64,000 bases of DNA from NCBI GenBank assembly GCA_019775845.1, contig JADQAV010000018.1:317044-381043 (forward strand), in the 5' to 3' direction. Source of the stretch: Myrmaecium sp. VS I D KN 1 (Eukaryota > Ascomycota > Dothideomycetes > Valsariales > Valsariaceae). Below the pieces are notes generated by a model. The model did no database searches. It worked only from the letters and a program-made list of their open reading frames with translations, and had not been told where the DNA came from. Both the position numbers and the translations under genes were made by a program. Below, piece after piece: positions 1-14,591 of this stretch. Numbering within the stretch: position 1 is the stretch's first letter; every line of letters starts with the position of its first letter.

Positions 1-3000
1 CTTCCGTAGCTCTATAAAAGGAAATTTAGATTTAATATAACGAGTTAGAATATTAAGTATTAATAGGAGCGGGTTAATAAGAGGATAGCTTCTAAGAAGC
101 TAAAGGATTTAATAAAGTCTATTATATCTAGCTTATAAAATACTATTAGTTTAATACTATAGACTAAGACCGAGCTTAAACTTATAGATATTATTCTTAC
201 TTCTTTAATAAAATAAAGAAACTAATATATTATCTCCGTCTATAGATAGGCGATAAGATTTATTAAGTATTATAATTAAAGTAGATATAAAAGATAAAAA
301 TAAACTAGATATAGAGATTAGAATAGTTAGTAAGGTAGTAAATATCTAAAAAGTATATAAATTTATTACTCCTTAGCTAGTCGCAGTTTAATATAATATA
401 TATAACTTAAATATATATAATAAGGCGGATTCCGCAGCTATATCTTAATTACTAGGATTTACTATATTATTTAATTCTAGATTATTAGGGTTTATAGCGG
501 AGGGTAAGCCGGTAGATACTCCAGTCTCTAATATAGCTAAATATAAGAAGTTAAGCTATACTATACTATTAAGCTTATTATCTATCTTATTAACGTTATT
601 AGCGATTAGTATATAATTAGTACTCTTATATTAATATAGGTAGAAAAGTTAATTAAAGCTAAGTTTATTATTATTCTTAAGCTCCTTATTATCTAAACTC
701 TAATACTTAGATAGATACTAGGTAAGATCGCTCTTATTAAAATCCTAGTATAGAGTAAAATAAATAATACGCTCCTAGCTTTACTAATTAATATATATAC
801 TATAATACTTAAACTATTAAAGCCTACCCTAGCTTTATTATTAGAGCTTAGATTTTTATACGCTAAACCGGGCTAGAGCTCGGAGGTATTAATAGTAAGT
901 ATTATATATTATTACTTAATTAGTAGTTAGAGAGGCCTAGCGTTTATAATAGCCTTAATTATAAACTATACTTTCTTATAGTAGTAGATAGGTTAAGGCG
1001 CTATTAAGTAGTAGTTTAGAGAGGAAGAGATATATATATAGAAGGTTATATAATAGAACTATAAGAGTTATAGAATAACTAGTAGTATACTACTATTAAA
1101 TTAGTATAAAGTAGAGGCTTCGCCGAGCGGCCTAGCATGCGTAATTATAAGATAGATAAATATTATAACTTAAAGTAGTTATAAAACGCTTATTACGTAG
1201 TATTATACTAGATACTAGTTATATTAGTAGTAGTAATTATTATATAAGTAGTAATATAGGAGGATATAAGATATAAAGTCGTTATTAAGAACAAGAAGAA
1301 GTATAGATATATAAAATAAAATACCGCCTCTAACTATAGTATAATAATAAAAAACTCTCTATAGCTACTAAAATATTACTAAAGTCTAGTTAGAACTTTA
1401 GTATTAAGTATTAAGTATTATAAAGCTATATATGTAGTTCGACTTAAGGGAATTAAATTTATATAATTAATATTCGCTTAATATATAAAAGAGAATTATA
1501 ATTTATAAAATAAGGGTAGGATCTAAATTAATAAAATAGAAACTTATAAATATAGAATATATAGAGAATCCTATAGTACCTACTTAAATATTATACGGAT
1601 ATACTCTACTATTATATATACTTTAGGGTTTTATACTTATAGCTAATAGATATTATTTAATAGCTTACTAAGTTAATAGTATAATTAGCTATATAATATT
1701 AAATAAGGCGGATATAATATATACTAGCTTCCTATAGTAGTACTATAAGAAGCTAGTATAACTTATAAATATTTATCTACTATAGGTTAGTATAGAACTA
1801 TTATAAAAAAACTACTACTAAAATCTATAAGTATTAATATTTATAACTAAGTACTATTCCTAGCGTTTACTAGAAAAAAAGTAAGTAATACTCTATTTTA
1901 GTTTACTTATATATATTATAAGAGGAGTATAAAGAAAGATATAGTATAAAGGAGATATAAAAAGAGATACTAATAAGTATATATTAAAAGCTAGCCTCTA
2001 ATAAAGTAAATATAACTATATAAGTATAAGAAATATAGCGAGATAAAAATAAACGCTATACTATATATAGAGAGAAACTAGACTAATAAGAGCGTACTTA
2101 ATTACTATTATTAAGAGGAGAGGAAGGGTAATTAAAGTATATATAAGCTAGTAAAGTAGTACTTAATTTCGAGACTCTCTTCTTCTTCTTTAAAAGTTAT
2201 TTATAAATCTTAATAAAGTAATAGCTAAGTATATTTATAAAATTAAGATAGCTAGGAGCGTTATTATAAGTCTTAGATAGATTATTATATATATCCTTTA
2301 CTTTAATTCTTAATTATATAGTTTTTTTTAAAGTTATAACCTTAAGTACTAGCGAGAAGAATATATTTAGTATAACTATAAATATTAAAGTTAGTATTAT
2401 TTAGGCGGAAGATAAACTCTATATATAATAGATTCTTAGTATAGATATTATCCTAGTAGTATTAAGATATTTATTTATATAGTACTAAATATTTAAGAAG
2501 AGCTCCGGAGACTAAAGCGTATTAAAGTAAGTATTAAGGCTCTTAATAATTAAGTAAAGTAGTATTAAAGTCTATACGATCTACTTATTAACTAAGTTCT
2601 ATAAGTATTAGATAATAAGAAGTAAATTAAGTTATATAATTTACCTTAAAATTATTTAGTATCTTATTCTTATATCCTTTAATACTATCCGAGAATCTAG
2701 TTAATATAAGCTTCTAAATAGGATTATTAGGATTATAGTTATTATTAAAGATCTTCTAAATAACCTAAGCCTAGCGGAAATAATAGTAATAAAGAAAGCT
2801 CTCTTAACGAATCTCGCGAGTTAGGTAGAGAAACTTAGTATTATTCTCCTCTATTTTAATATTAATAGTAGTACGGAGAGCGGAATATTTATAAATCTTC
2901 TTCTTAAAAAAGGCGCGGACCTAACAGAAGAAGAAGTAATAATTAATAATAATTTTATCTAATTCCTATATATTATTAGTACTATTTTAAAGTTATAGTA

Positions 3001-3790
3001 ATAGGCTATAGTACTAAAGTAGTACGCGGAATAGTAGTTATATTTATTAATATTATACTAGCTAGCGAGTAGATAGAGGCGTTAAAATTAAGATTAATAA
3101 AGGTTTTAGAAATTAGACTAGGTATTATCTCTTATAAAAAAGTACTATATATACTAAGTAGTCTCCGGGGTAGTATATAAAGAGTAAAAATATAAATAGA
3201 TAGGTAGTAATAAATAAATATAAATAACTTAAAGGATAAAAAACTTAAAGAGAAGTTTATTAATTAAAGAAGAGCTAGTAACTTTTAAAAGATAGTACTA
3301 AGCTAGTTATACTAATTATTTTAGTACTTTTTCCTCTTCTATATTACTACTAGCTAAGAACTATATTAATACTATATATTTATAGTATCTTTATAGTAGT
3401 AATAATAGTATATACTAACTCTATATCTATATATATAAGATACTCTAACAGTACTTATTTAAGAACTATATATAAATTAGGAACGAACTAATACTATATA
3501 TATTTCTTAAATATATTATTATACTAATATTAAATACTTTAAAATATTATATATCTACCGCTTCTTATATCTATATTATACTTTTACGCTAATATATATC
3601 TCCTTAGTTACCGTATTAATATAGAAAGTTATTTATACTATTAATCTACTACTCCTCTAGCTATACTATATTTAAGTTCTAATATATATTAAGATAATAA
3701 TAGTACGAGTATAAAAAACCTCTTGTATAGTATAGAAGTATTAACGTACTAGACTATAGATATATAATACTAAATAACCGTAATTATACA
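1..3790. repeat. AT-rich, RIP-mutated repeat relic of unknown family
   Basis: The block is dominated by TpA-rich words, while CpA and TpG are almost absent over thousands of bases and scattered CpG remain. This is the dinucleotide signature of repeat-induced point mutation, which acts on duplicated DNA in Pezizomycotina. No open frame of useful length survives on either strand, and the element carries a great many changes throughout. I could not recognise terminal repeats or a protein family, so whether it was an LTR element, a LINE or a DNA transposon is open. The left edge of the window cuts it; the right edge is abrupt near 3790, where normal base composition returns. Confidence 0.85.
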
Positions 3791-4270
3791 GACCGCTTAC
3801 TCGCTACTAAAGATTCACGGTTCAGAAAACCCCTCTTGCGCGCCTATGTATTATTATAATCTTGTTATATTCCGATCTCTCCCTCGCCTGAAGTGACCTT
3901 TCCTACCCATGTTAAGATGTGGTAGGTACTACGGTAGGTCCACGGACGGTGAGTACAGTAGGCCAACAGTCCAATCGCCCGCAGTTGCCCCCTTGAATCT
4001 CCAGACGCATCTCCAATACTCCATACTCCTAGTACCTTACTTAGGTCCAGTTAACACCCGCGCATGTGCAGGAACCAAACACAAACATACAAGTTACACT
4101 GGCATTTTAAGCCGCCCTCAATCACTACCTGGCACGTAAAAGCGCTCGAGATCTTTGCTTTTAAACCCATGCTCCTCATCACCAGGAGAATCGTTTAAGG
4201 TTATTCACAGCCTTCATTGGATCATCACTCCCCAAGAAAGTACAACCTCAACATCTCCAAGCTACCGATC
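3791..4270 (+). promoter_or_regulatory. SGF29 upstream region next to the RIP block
   Basis: This is 480 bases of normal composition between the mutated repeat and the SGF29 start codon. It must hold the SGF29 promoter and leader. No TATA box or other clear element was recognised. Confidence 0.4.
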
Positions 4271-5974
4271 ATGGCGGCGCGCAACCGACCTCGCGCGGGC
4301 CATAGCAAGGACGACGCGGACGAGGAGCGCAATATCTGGGAGCAGCTGCGAAGCAATGCCAAACGTGTTGATGGGCTCAAGGTATATCCTCACAATCACG
4401 TCCGATCCGGGTCTTCTTTTGTTGATTTCACATCTCCAAGGCGAAATCGGATGAGATCACGAAAAAGGTGGAGGAACTAGTCAATGAACAGAACTCCGCC
4501 GTTGGTAAGCATATAGTTCACATACCTACCGGATCTCCTGAACTTCAGGTCATTTGCAACTTCAACATCTGTTGGGCCTTTCTTCCTGTCAATCGTTCTC
4601 CGTCATCTTCTCTCGTGTGATATCGACCTCGCATCTTCTAACACTCAATAGCACGGGGAGAGTCGCCCTCAGCGGCCGTTGATGACGAGCTCGAGAAGCT
4701 GTTGCGCGAAAACATCCGCCTATGCGAAGAGATTCAAGCTCAGGTCGACACCAACGAGAACCCCTCTTCCATTCTGAATTCGCTATCGATCCTTGCCGCC
4801 CTGCGCGAGTCCAACGAGCCGGAGTTGCCCTCGAGAGGTTCCGCCAGTAAACCGCACCGCCAACTGAAGCGTAAGCTCGACGATGACCGGGACAGCGTTG
4901 CTGCGGATTCTCCCGGTGGGCCGTCGCCGAAAGTTGCCATCCCCGGAGCGAACCGCCTGATCGGAAAGCCCAGCGGTAGGAGTGGGAGCGTTCCCATCAT
5001 GAGAGAACTCTCAGCCAAGCCAGACGATGGCGCTGAGACGGACGGTGCGAAGGGTAAGGGTCAGCTCACCTCTTCTTCCGTTTAATCACGATTCGCGTGG
5101 TCCTTCCTACGCCTAGCCATAGGTTCTATGGTTCACGTTCGGACATGGTAGCTGATCTGGGGTTAATTGTTCGAAACAGTCTCATCGACAAACGAACGGC
5201 ACAAGCTCGTACAGGGGACAGAAGTGCTGTACCGGAATAAGCAGAAGGCCGCGGAAGGCGAGGGCATCCTATGCTCCGTCACATCGGTCATCGGAGAGGG
5301 GAAGCAACGACGGTTAGTCAATGCGCAATTTCCTTCCTATTTTCAGTCACCAAGCTTCCAGTTTCCTTGCTGCTGCGTGACAGATTGGCCCATGGCCGCT
5401 TCGCCGCTCAATTCTACGTCGCCGCGATCTCTTTGCGTATTCCTTCCATGACTCGAAGCTCTGTAGTGCTCCGAGCTGTTCTTGTAGTCTCTTCACATCC
5501 CTGTCATGTTTGGCCTTTCCACCTCTCAACTCCCTCTCAAGCCCAGGGGAAAAAGCACAACGCTGACCATCACCGCCCTTCATTTCCAACTCCTACAGCT
5601 ACGAGATCATCGACTCGGACCCGGATCCACCCACCCCGCCACAACCCTACCGCGCCTCCGTCAACCACCTGATCGCCATCCCTCCCCCCTCCGCCAACGT
5701 CACCCTCCCCCACCTCAAGCCCAAGATGCACGTCCTGGCCCTGTACCCGGGCACGACGACCTTCTACAAGGCCGAGGTGGTCGCCCAGGGGCCCCTGAAG
5801 GCGAGCAAGCCCGGCCGCGAACCCGCCGTCGCCGCCGGCGCGGACGCCACCGGAATCGCTGGCACCGAGCTGAAGGAGGGCTACGTTCGCCTCCGCTTCG
5901 AGGGCGAGGACGAGGCCGATCGGGAGATGGATGTGGAGCGCCGCTACGTCGTCGATGAGCGGACGTTGAAGTAG
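4271..5974 (+). CDS. SGF29: SAGA complex subunit Sgf29 (tandem Tudor H3K4me reader)
   Basis: Sgf29 belongs to the SAGA/SLIK histone acetyltransferase complex in the nucleus, where its C-terminal tandem Tudor (SGF29_C) fold binds H3K4me2/3. Exons read by eye are 4271-4381, 4441-4504, 4652-5053, 5180-5312 and 5599-5974, giving 361 residues. The N-terminal third is helical and charged (EITKKVEELVNEQ, DDELEKLLRENI). A linker rich in Ser, Pro and Lys follows, then the Tudor part from about residue 195 (GTEVLYRNKQ ... RRYEIIDSDP). The second Tudor repeat carries ALYPGTTTFYKAEVV, the family's aromatic hallmark, and the protein ends RYVVDERTLK. The ATG at 4271 opens MAARNRPR; no earlier in-frame ATG was seen. 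The last intron is long (286 nt) compared with its neighbours. It converges with the carrier gene downstream. Confidence 0.9.
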
Positions 5975-6433
5975 GGGGGTTGTGGGTGGGTTGGTCCTTA
6001 CTCTGTCACGAACGAAGGAAGAGAGGATGGGAAAGGAAGAAATATGGGGAGATCTTGGGACGCATCGTTTTCTGTCAACCTATGACGCTAGGAAGGGGAA
6101 CTACTGCCAGAGGAGGAAGAGCAAGAAGGCTGCATGAATGACGGACGACCCCGCATTTGCCCATCATTGTCCAGGATTAGACAGTAACTTCATGTTGGAG
6201 GAAAGGTGTCCGGAGCCGCGATCTAATCTCCTGAAGAGCCCATGTATTCCGAGGTTATCGTTATTTCGTGTTCATGAGGTATTTCTATTCAATAACAATT
6301 GCTTGCCTTTTCGTATCCTTGCGCCGTTGGAATGTAAGGCCGATATAGTGCAACACGATACAATAATTCTGCAAAGCGAGTCTGGCAAACGCAGTCGGCC
6401 ATCGCCAAACGAAGAAAACCTTCATCCGCGCGC
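5975..6433. other. Convergent 3' intergenic region
   Basis: This lies between the SGF29 stop and the carrier stop and presumably holds both 3' untranslated regions. I see no gene or distinct element in it. Confidence 0.5.
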
Positions 6434-7631
6434 TCAGGGCAACGCCCGCATGACGCCCTCGAAGGCCACCAACGCCATCGCATTCGCCGGGAAGGCGCGC
6501 AGAAAGCTAGGCACGAAGCCGCGCCAGTAACCCTTCCAACCGCTCTCCCTCCAGACGGCCTTGGCCGCGTCGCGCCAGCGGGGGAACTGGCGCTTCTCCG
6601 GCTCGAGCGGGTCGGTCATGATGCGCTGCTTGACGACGTCGGAGGGGTAGGCGGTGATCCAGAAGACCTGGGCGGACACGCCGCCGGCCCAGAAGTTGAT
6701 GGCGGGGGCGGAGAGGGCGGTGTGGGCGGCGAGGTGGCGGGAGATGAGGTCGTAGGAGCCCCACCAGCAGAAGAAGAAGGAGCGGAAGAGGAGGGTGGCG
6801 GAGAGGCCGTGGTAGAGGCCCGGCAGCCCGTGGGATTTGAGCTAGGTCGCGGGCGGTGGCGGTTAGTATGGGGAAGGGGTGTTTTGCGTAGGAGCGGGAT
6901 CCGCTGCGCTTACGATTTGCTTGGTGCAGTCGATGGGGCCGGAATAGAGTCGCTTGGACTTGTCGGCGGCGTATTGGACCTGCAGGCGCGCTTTAACGTG
7001 CTCGACCGGTGCGGCGATGAAGCTGACCGTGGCGCCGGAGAAGACGCCAGCGATGGCATGGCCGATGGTGGGCATCCTGCGCTCGGGGTGGTGCGGGTTG
7101 AAGATCCACTCGTTTACCAGGCGGCGGTAGACGGTTAGGGAGCCGAGCATGCTGTTCCCGTGGTCAGATTCGCTCTCATCATAACTCCAAAGGGCAAGGT
7201 GGGCTTCATACACCGAGTCCATGAACATCCACCCGACTAGCGGAGGTGTTGCACCCTTGTACAACCCTCGGACACCTTCATTCCGGATGGTCTGGAGAAC
7301 GCATTCGACCGGTCCGCTGAATCTCGACTTGTTGGAGGTTTGCAGGCGTACTTTGATGGTGTCGAAGCTTGCGGTTTCGTTAACTACACATTATCTGCGA
7401 ACGGAGTGTACTGTCGCTTACGGATGGCCAACTGCAGACTGTTAGCAGTGAAGACGGTATGGGATGAACCGGAAGTGCGGGGTTACCTGAGAGTTTGGCA
7501 ATTCCCGAGAAGACACCAGCAACAAACCCCTTGTAGTTGCTGTGTGATTGTTTTGGGTGCTGCGCATTGGCAGGCACCGTCGTGGAATCTTTCAACCCAT
7601 GCTCGACGGGCAGGCTGGCGGGAGCGGACAT
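6434..7631 (-). CDS. Mitochondrial carrier family (SLC25) transporter
   Basis: This is an inner-mitochondrial-membrane solute carrier of 338 residues. Exons on the minus strand are 7487-7631, 7422-7431, 6914-7367 and 6434-6841. All three carrier repeats are present: HPFDTIKVRLQ at residues 51-61, APVEHVKARLQ near 171 and YPSDVVKQRIM near 268, followed by the usual glycine-rich helices (KGYWRGFVPSFLRAFPANA). The proline of the first signature and the preceding VGH are encoded by the 10-nt second exon. Residues resemble the carnitine/amino-acid-like YMC branch, but the substrate cannot be told from sequence. The start at 7631 (MSAPASLPVEHG) is the first ATG of that frame; upstream in-frame codons include only a GTG. 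Introns are 55, 54 and 72 nt. Confidence 0.88.
7422..7431 (-). other. 10-nt micro-exon of the mitochondrial carrier gene
   Basis: On the minus strand, a CTGCAG acceptor is followed by ten bases and then a GTAAGC donor. Joining exon 1 (ends TCAG), this exon and exon 3 (starts CTTCGAC) yields S-V-G-H-P-F-D-T-I-K, which is the canonical first carrier signature. Skipping the exon loses the proline and shifts the frame, because ten is not a multiple of three. The flanking introns are 55 and 54 nt. Confidence 0.8.
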
Positions 7632-8654
7632 GGAATCGACGGACGGGTGGTTGGAGGAAAACGCAGAATCATCACGCTCGCCGGCAGGAATCGATGCAGA
7701 CGGGGAACAGTGACGGGACACACGTAGTATGTATTATCCAGAGAACATGGCTTGAGAAAGCAGGAAGAGGTTTGGACGTAGGGGAAAATCCATCGGAAAG
7801 CATATGAGTGAACGCGGCGACGGCGGTGTTAAGGACCTTAAGCCGAGATCGGGCATGGGACGTCAGGGTCCCCCCGAACGTCGCGCGGGCAGTGTCGGGT
7901 CGATGCCTCGTTGCCTTACGTCCTCGGTTCGGTTCCTGGCTCCGCCCGCTGACGTGATTTCCGGCAATGATTGAACGGTGGGGTGGTCCCTGCATCCATG
8001 ATGAGTGTGAGTGCCCAACCGGGTAAGTGCATGTTCGTACATTCCTGGCATTGGAACAGCTTACCTCACTCCGCCCTTCAGGGGAACTGGTGGAGGTACT
8101 GTACCTATCTGCTGACGGTTCAGAAAAATTGAGCGCATACCTTACTGACCAAACTGTACAACATAAGTCACAATATGGTAAATTGTAGTAGTCCGGAGTA
8201 GACAGCGACTGACGCTGTCTTTCCACGGCTACTCCACGTGCGATCGTGCCCTTACAGGACGGGACGGGAGGGTACTAGTGGACCTCATCGAGATAAGGTA
8301 CGCGGCATCTTGTATCATGTAACCAATAGGTGGGATTACTATGATACTCAAGGGGTTCTGTGGTAACCCTCAGGTACCACTGGAAACTGAAATACCTGAT
8401 CTACACACCCGGACCCTGGATTCCTTCAAGATCTACTGCCTACCTTTATCTACTCTGTCCACTTCCATTCCTTCTGTACTCCTACTTACTGCTGATCTCT
8501 GATGGTTTCCTCTCTTCCTTTGTTTCTCCCGCTCGCATCCACTCGCTGCTACCTTTTACTATATACCCAATCGCCAACGAGCGACGATATCCCACTCAAA
8601 AGGATCTTACCCTGCGATTACTAAGCTAGATATTCCAAGCCTGGATAGAAAGAG
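7632..8654. promoter_or_regulatory. Divergent promoter region, carrier gene / GT8 gene
   Basis: About 1.0 kb separates two diverging start codons, so both promoters lie here. Open frames in it look like chance. A pyrimidine-rich stretch with CTACC and TTTATC words (8420-8560) precedes the GT8 start. No TATA box was identified with confidence. Confidence 0.4.
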
Positions 8655-9747
8655 ATGGTGCAACAAGCAAACGGAACCGATGACCTTGGGGTACAGAATG
8701 AATCTAATGTGTTCCAACCTAAGAAAGGTAGTATCCGGGAGCTCGCCCTGCGATAGTCAGTGCGTAGGGTAACCATTCCTCTCTTCCGTCTAGTCTGGAC
8801 CACCCTGATCACAAACACGAATTATCTCTCCGGACTTTTGGCTCTGGACTATTCTCTAAAAAGGCATAAATCGGCCTATCCCTTGGTAGCCCTCTATACA
8901 GACACTTTTCCGAAAGAGGGCCATCGAACTCTGGATATCAGAGGCATACCGAAGAAGCATGTGGAATACCTGTTGCCGTCTATGCACAAAGACTTCAGCA
9001 ATGACCCTCGTTTTTACGACTGCTGGAGCAAACTCACACCCTTTTCCCTTACCGAGTACGACCGTGTTGTCCAATTGGATAGTGACATGCTGGTCATGAA
9101 AAATATGGACGAGCTGATGGAGCTAGAACTGGATCCTCCTAGCTTGAAAGGCACGGGGGACAGGGTCTTCGCTGCCAGTCATGCTTGCGTTTGCAACCCA
9201 CGGAAGAAGCCTCATTATCCCAAAAACTGGTGAGCAGCCCCGCCATACTCACAAACGATCGGGCTGTTGCTGATTGATCACCTCAAGGGTACCGGAAAAC
9301 TGCGCTTTCACAACGCAACATCACGACCCGGACGCTGCACAGACTTGCGGGGCACCCGCAACTGCGGGGCTCGGGATGCCAAACGGTGGTTTGCAGGTGG
9401 TCAATCCATCCAAGGATGTATACCAGCTCATCCTCAAGCAGCTGGCATCGACGGCTGCGACGTCAAACTATGAGTTTGCGGATCAGTCGTTGCTCAGCGA
9501 TGTCTTCCATGGACGCTGGGTGCCTATCCCATACGTCTACAACGCTCTTCGGACGATGCGCTGGAAAGGCGTTCATGATGCTATTTGGCGGGATAACGAG
9601 GTCAAGAACCTGCATCTGCTCTTGAGTCCGAAGCCTTGGGAGTTCAAGCCGGAGGAAGTTGAGGATGATACGGACAGGTGGTGGTGGGAGGTCAATCTAG
9701 CCCGGTTAGAGGAGGAGAAGGCACGCGGAATTGATGATGGGTTTTGA
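8655..9747 (+). CDS. Glycosyltransferase family 8 protein (glycogenin/galactinol-synthase-like)
   Basis: A GT-A fold retaining glycosyltransferase expected to use a UDP-sugar and Mn2+. Exons are 8655-8727, 8794-9229 and 9288-9747, giving 322 residues. After a short N-terminus, the fold begins with VWTTLITNTNYLSG at residue 25. The metal-binding DxD is the DSD in VVQLDSDMLV (residues 120-122). NGGLQVVNPS and the FADQSLLSDVF segment are typical of the GT8 C-terminal half. Splicing of intron 2 restores NWVPENCAFT across the junction. There is no signal peptide, so a cytosolic enzyme is likely. The family includes glycogenin and plant galactinol synthases; the acceptor here is unknown. Length is close to the short fungal GT8 proteins and lacks the long glycogenin tail. 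Confidence 0.85.
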
Positions 9748-10567
9748 ACATTGGTTCTGTATGGTACTCAAGCTAGATCCCCGGTAGACTGTTTGCTAGG
9801 AAATCGACCTGAAGACCAGCGTTTGCCCGTAAGGTGACCGGATGGACCACGCCAACTCTTTGAAGAGTACATAGCGGAGACCTTGGGTACTGCAAAGCAG
9901 TCCATCACACTGTTGGTAAGCCGTAGGTGCCGTGTAACCATGATGAAACTTGACGTCCGATAATAAGGTGGGTTCGAGTAAAGTAGGTAGCAGTTGTGTT
10001 TATGTGTCTGGATCAGTGGTCCCGAAGCCAGCATGCTGCCTTTCAATTCCGTTTGATCACCTGGTCACTGGCCATAGAGACAGCGCCTCGTTTAAAGCAA
10101 AGACGTGGGTAACATCATCTGGCTGCTTGCCAAACGAGACTTGTCGACAACCAAGCGCGGGAGGAGGACGGACATCTGTCAGGCTGGGCAGCTAAAAAGC
10201 AGGTAGCGAGATTGCGCCGATCACCACCAAAGAGGTTCCCCTAACACCCCGTCCCCAAACACCCCAAGCCTTGCAACCCTGCCCCCATCCACAAAACAAT
10301 CCCGCTCCTCCCCTTTTATACTAAAACACCCACGAACCTCCGCCCGAAACTTCTCTGGCGCCCTAAACCACTGCGCCCGCTGACCGCCTCACCCCAGCGT
10401 CCCTCTCTATAATTGTATTGCCCTGTCGAGCCGGCGAAACCCAGGTCGCCCTTCCCACCACGTCTCTTCAGCCCCCTTCGCGTCGCAAGGGACACGCAAC
10501 AACCACCTTCCAACACCAACGTGCAAGAGAGCCTTCCCCCGCGCGATAATCGCGTTGATCAGACACA
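9748..10567 (+). promoter_or_regulatory. GT8 3' end and ARF1 promoter/leader
   Basis: The ARF1 side is strongly pyrimidine-rich from about 10220 to 10560, as is common for highly expressed fungal housekeeping genes. A TTTTATA stretch at 10315-10321 is a possible TATA-like element about 250 bases upstream of the start codon. No gene was seen in the remainder. Confidence 0.45.
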
Positions 10568-11457
<890 letters not shown>

Positions 11458-13100
11458 CGGCATTTCACAACAACAAAACTCCAGCGCGTCTTTCTCTGTC
11501 TCGACACACGTTCTACGACCAGCATCTCTCTCTCCCTCTTCTCCTAACCCGTTCCACTGCATATACCCAAAACCCCCTTCTGCTTTTTTTTTCTTTTCCC
11601 TGTAGTACCCCATCCATCCATCCCTGCTTGCCTGCGTCACATGACTCCCTCTCTCTCCTTTCTTACTATCCTTATAATCTGTAATTTCTTTCCTTTGGGA
11701 ACAATCAACACTACGGTGCAGCTGCTGCCATCTTGGCAGTATTGACGACCACTTACACACACATAACACCCACACACAGAAGCTTCCCCGTCCGGAATGT
11801 CTGTCTGTTAATTCCTTTCCCCCTTTTTCCTTGCACCTCTTCTCAGCGTTCGTTTCCCTTTTGAGAAACTGTCCGCTCCTCCCCTACAACCCCCCGAATA
11901 ACCTTCCCCCAGCCCCTCCCCCTAAACGTGGTTCATCCCTTACGGTTGTAACCGAGGAAGGAGGAGGAAGAGGAAGAAGGAAGAGAAAAGATACCCTGGC
12001 TTGAATTCCAAAATCATTCGGAATTTTCCTCTACAATTTCCAAATCTGTGGTGTTCCATACCTCTTCTCTCTCGCTATATCTCTCTCGCGTGTTTTCCGT
12101 TTAGTTTTCATTTGCTCCCTTTTTTCTGTCGTTTTTCTTTTCCTAGGTCTCATGGCGTTTTCAATCCGTTTTTCCTTTTGCTTGCTTGGTACTAGACTCC
12201 TCCGGTTTTTCCTTTTCTTGTTTTTCCCTTTGTCCTCATCGTGCCTAGGTCCATTCTGGTTTCTTTTCCTAATCTGTCTGTCTGTCTGTCTGTCTTGTCT
12301 GCGGTGATGGTGATTTGAGTACTCCTGTAGCGTACTTGGCTGGATTCTCCCTCCTTGTAGATGTATGTTCGTCGTCGAGCCATTGTGCTCAGTAAGGTAG
12401 AGCGTCAATGGAAGATCGATGGTATGGTTACGTGTTGGAAAGGAACGGGGGAGGAGGAGCGGGGGGTAGTCGTGCTTGTTCACGCTCTGTCCTGCCGTGT
12501 CGTGTCTTGCCTTGCCTCGTCTTGCGACTGAAATGCCCTTAGATACCCGCACCCCAACCCTCAACACTCAAATACCGTCCAAAACGCGCTCCATTCCGCT
12601 CGCCCGCCCCTCGTACATTGAACGGTTGGGACGGCATCCCAGGGTTCTCTCATTCGCTGGATGAGAGCTTCGAGCGCTCACGTACAGCTTATCTTATGTG
12701 TATCTAATACCTTACTGAGCGGAAGTAGGAGAGATAGTGTAGGTAGCTCATGTGCGTTCTTGTATGTACAACGTAAATAATGCCTATTCATTTAAATTTC
12801 GATCGATAGATTATCACACATCTCATCGTCAACGTCGTCAACATATCATCATGCGAGATTTTTCCCGCTCTCCGCAACCCCTCACCACGCGCCTCCCAAC
12901 TTTTGGTTCGTCGTGCCACCTACCACGGAACCTGACCCGGTCAAACCCCACACGTGCGCCTCTTGCTCCCCTCCGCGGTTCCCCAACCGCAAACTCCACG
13001 CCGTTTTCGGCCCACCCAAACCGTCGTAGACAAAACGAAGATCAATCAAAAGTCACAGGACGGCTCTCGCCGTCCTCGTCGTCGTCCGCGGGTCGAGCAG
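11458..13100. other. Convergent intergenic region with pyrimidine-rich tracts
   Basis: 1.6 kb lies between the ARF1 and SFA1 stop codons. It is rich in CT runs with a (CTGT)n microsatellite around 12273-12296. Long purine-coded open frames on the minus strand here are a by-product of that composition. I see no supportable gene. Confidence 0.5.

Positions 13101-14591
<1,491 letters not shown>

Noticed and set aside
1-3790. Possible centromeric or telomere-proximal repeat
   Set aside because: No telomere-type TTAGGG repeats and no clear tandem periodicity; RIP of a dispersed repeat explains the composition more simply.
4155-4480. Two overlapping plus-strand frames around the SGF29 start
   Set aside because: They run through exon 1 and intron 1 of SGF29 in other frames or unspliced; explained by the spliced SGF29 model.
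12031-12567. A 178-codon minus-strand frame rich in Lys, Arg and Thr
   Set aside because: It encodes the complement of pyrimidine runs and the CTGT microsatellite (DRQTDRQI); most likely the ARF1 3' region.
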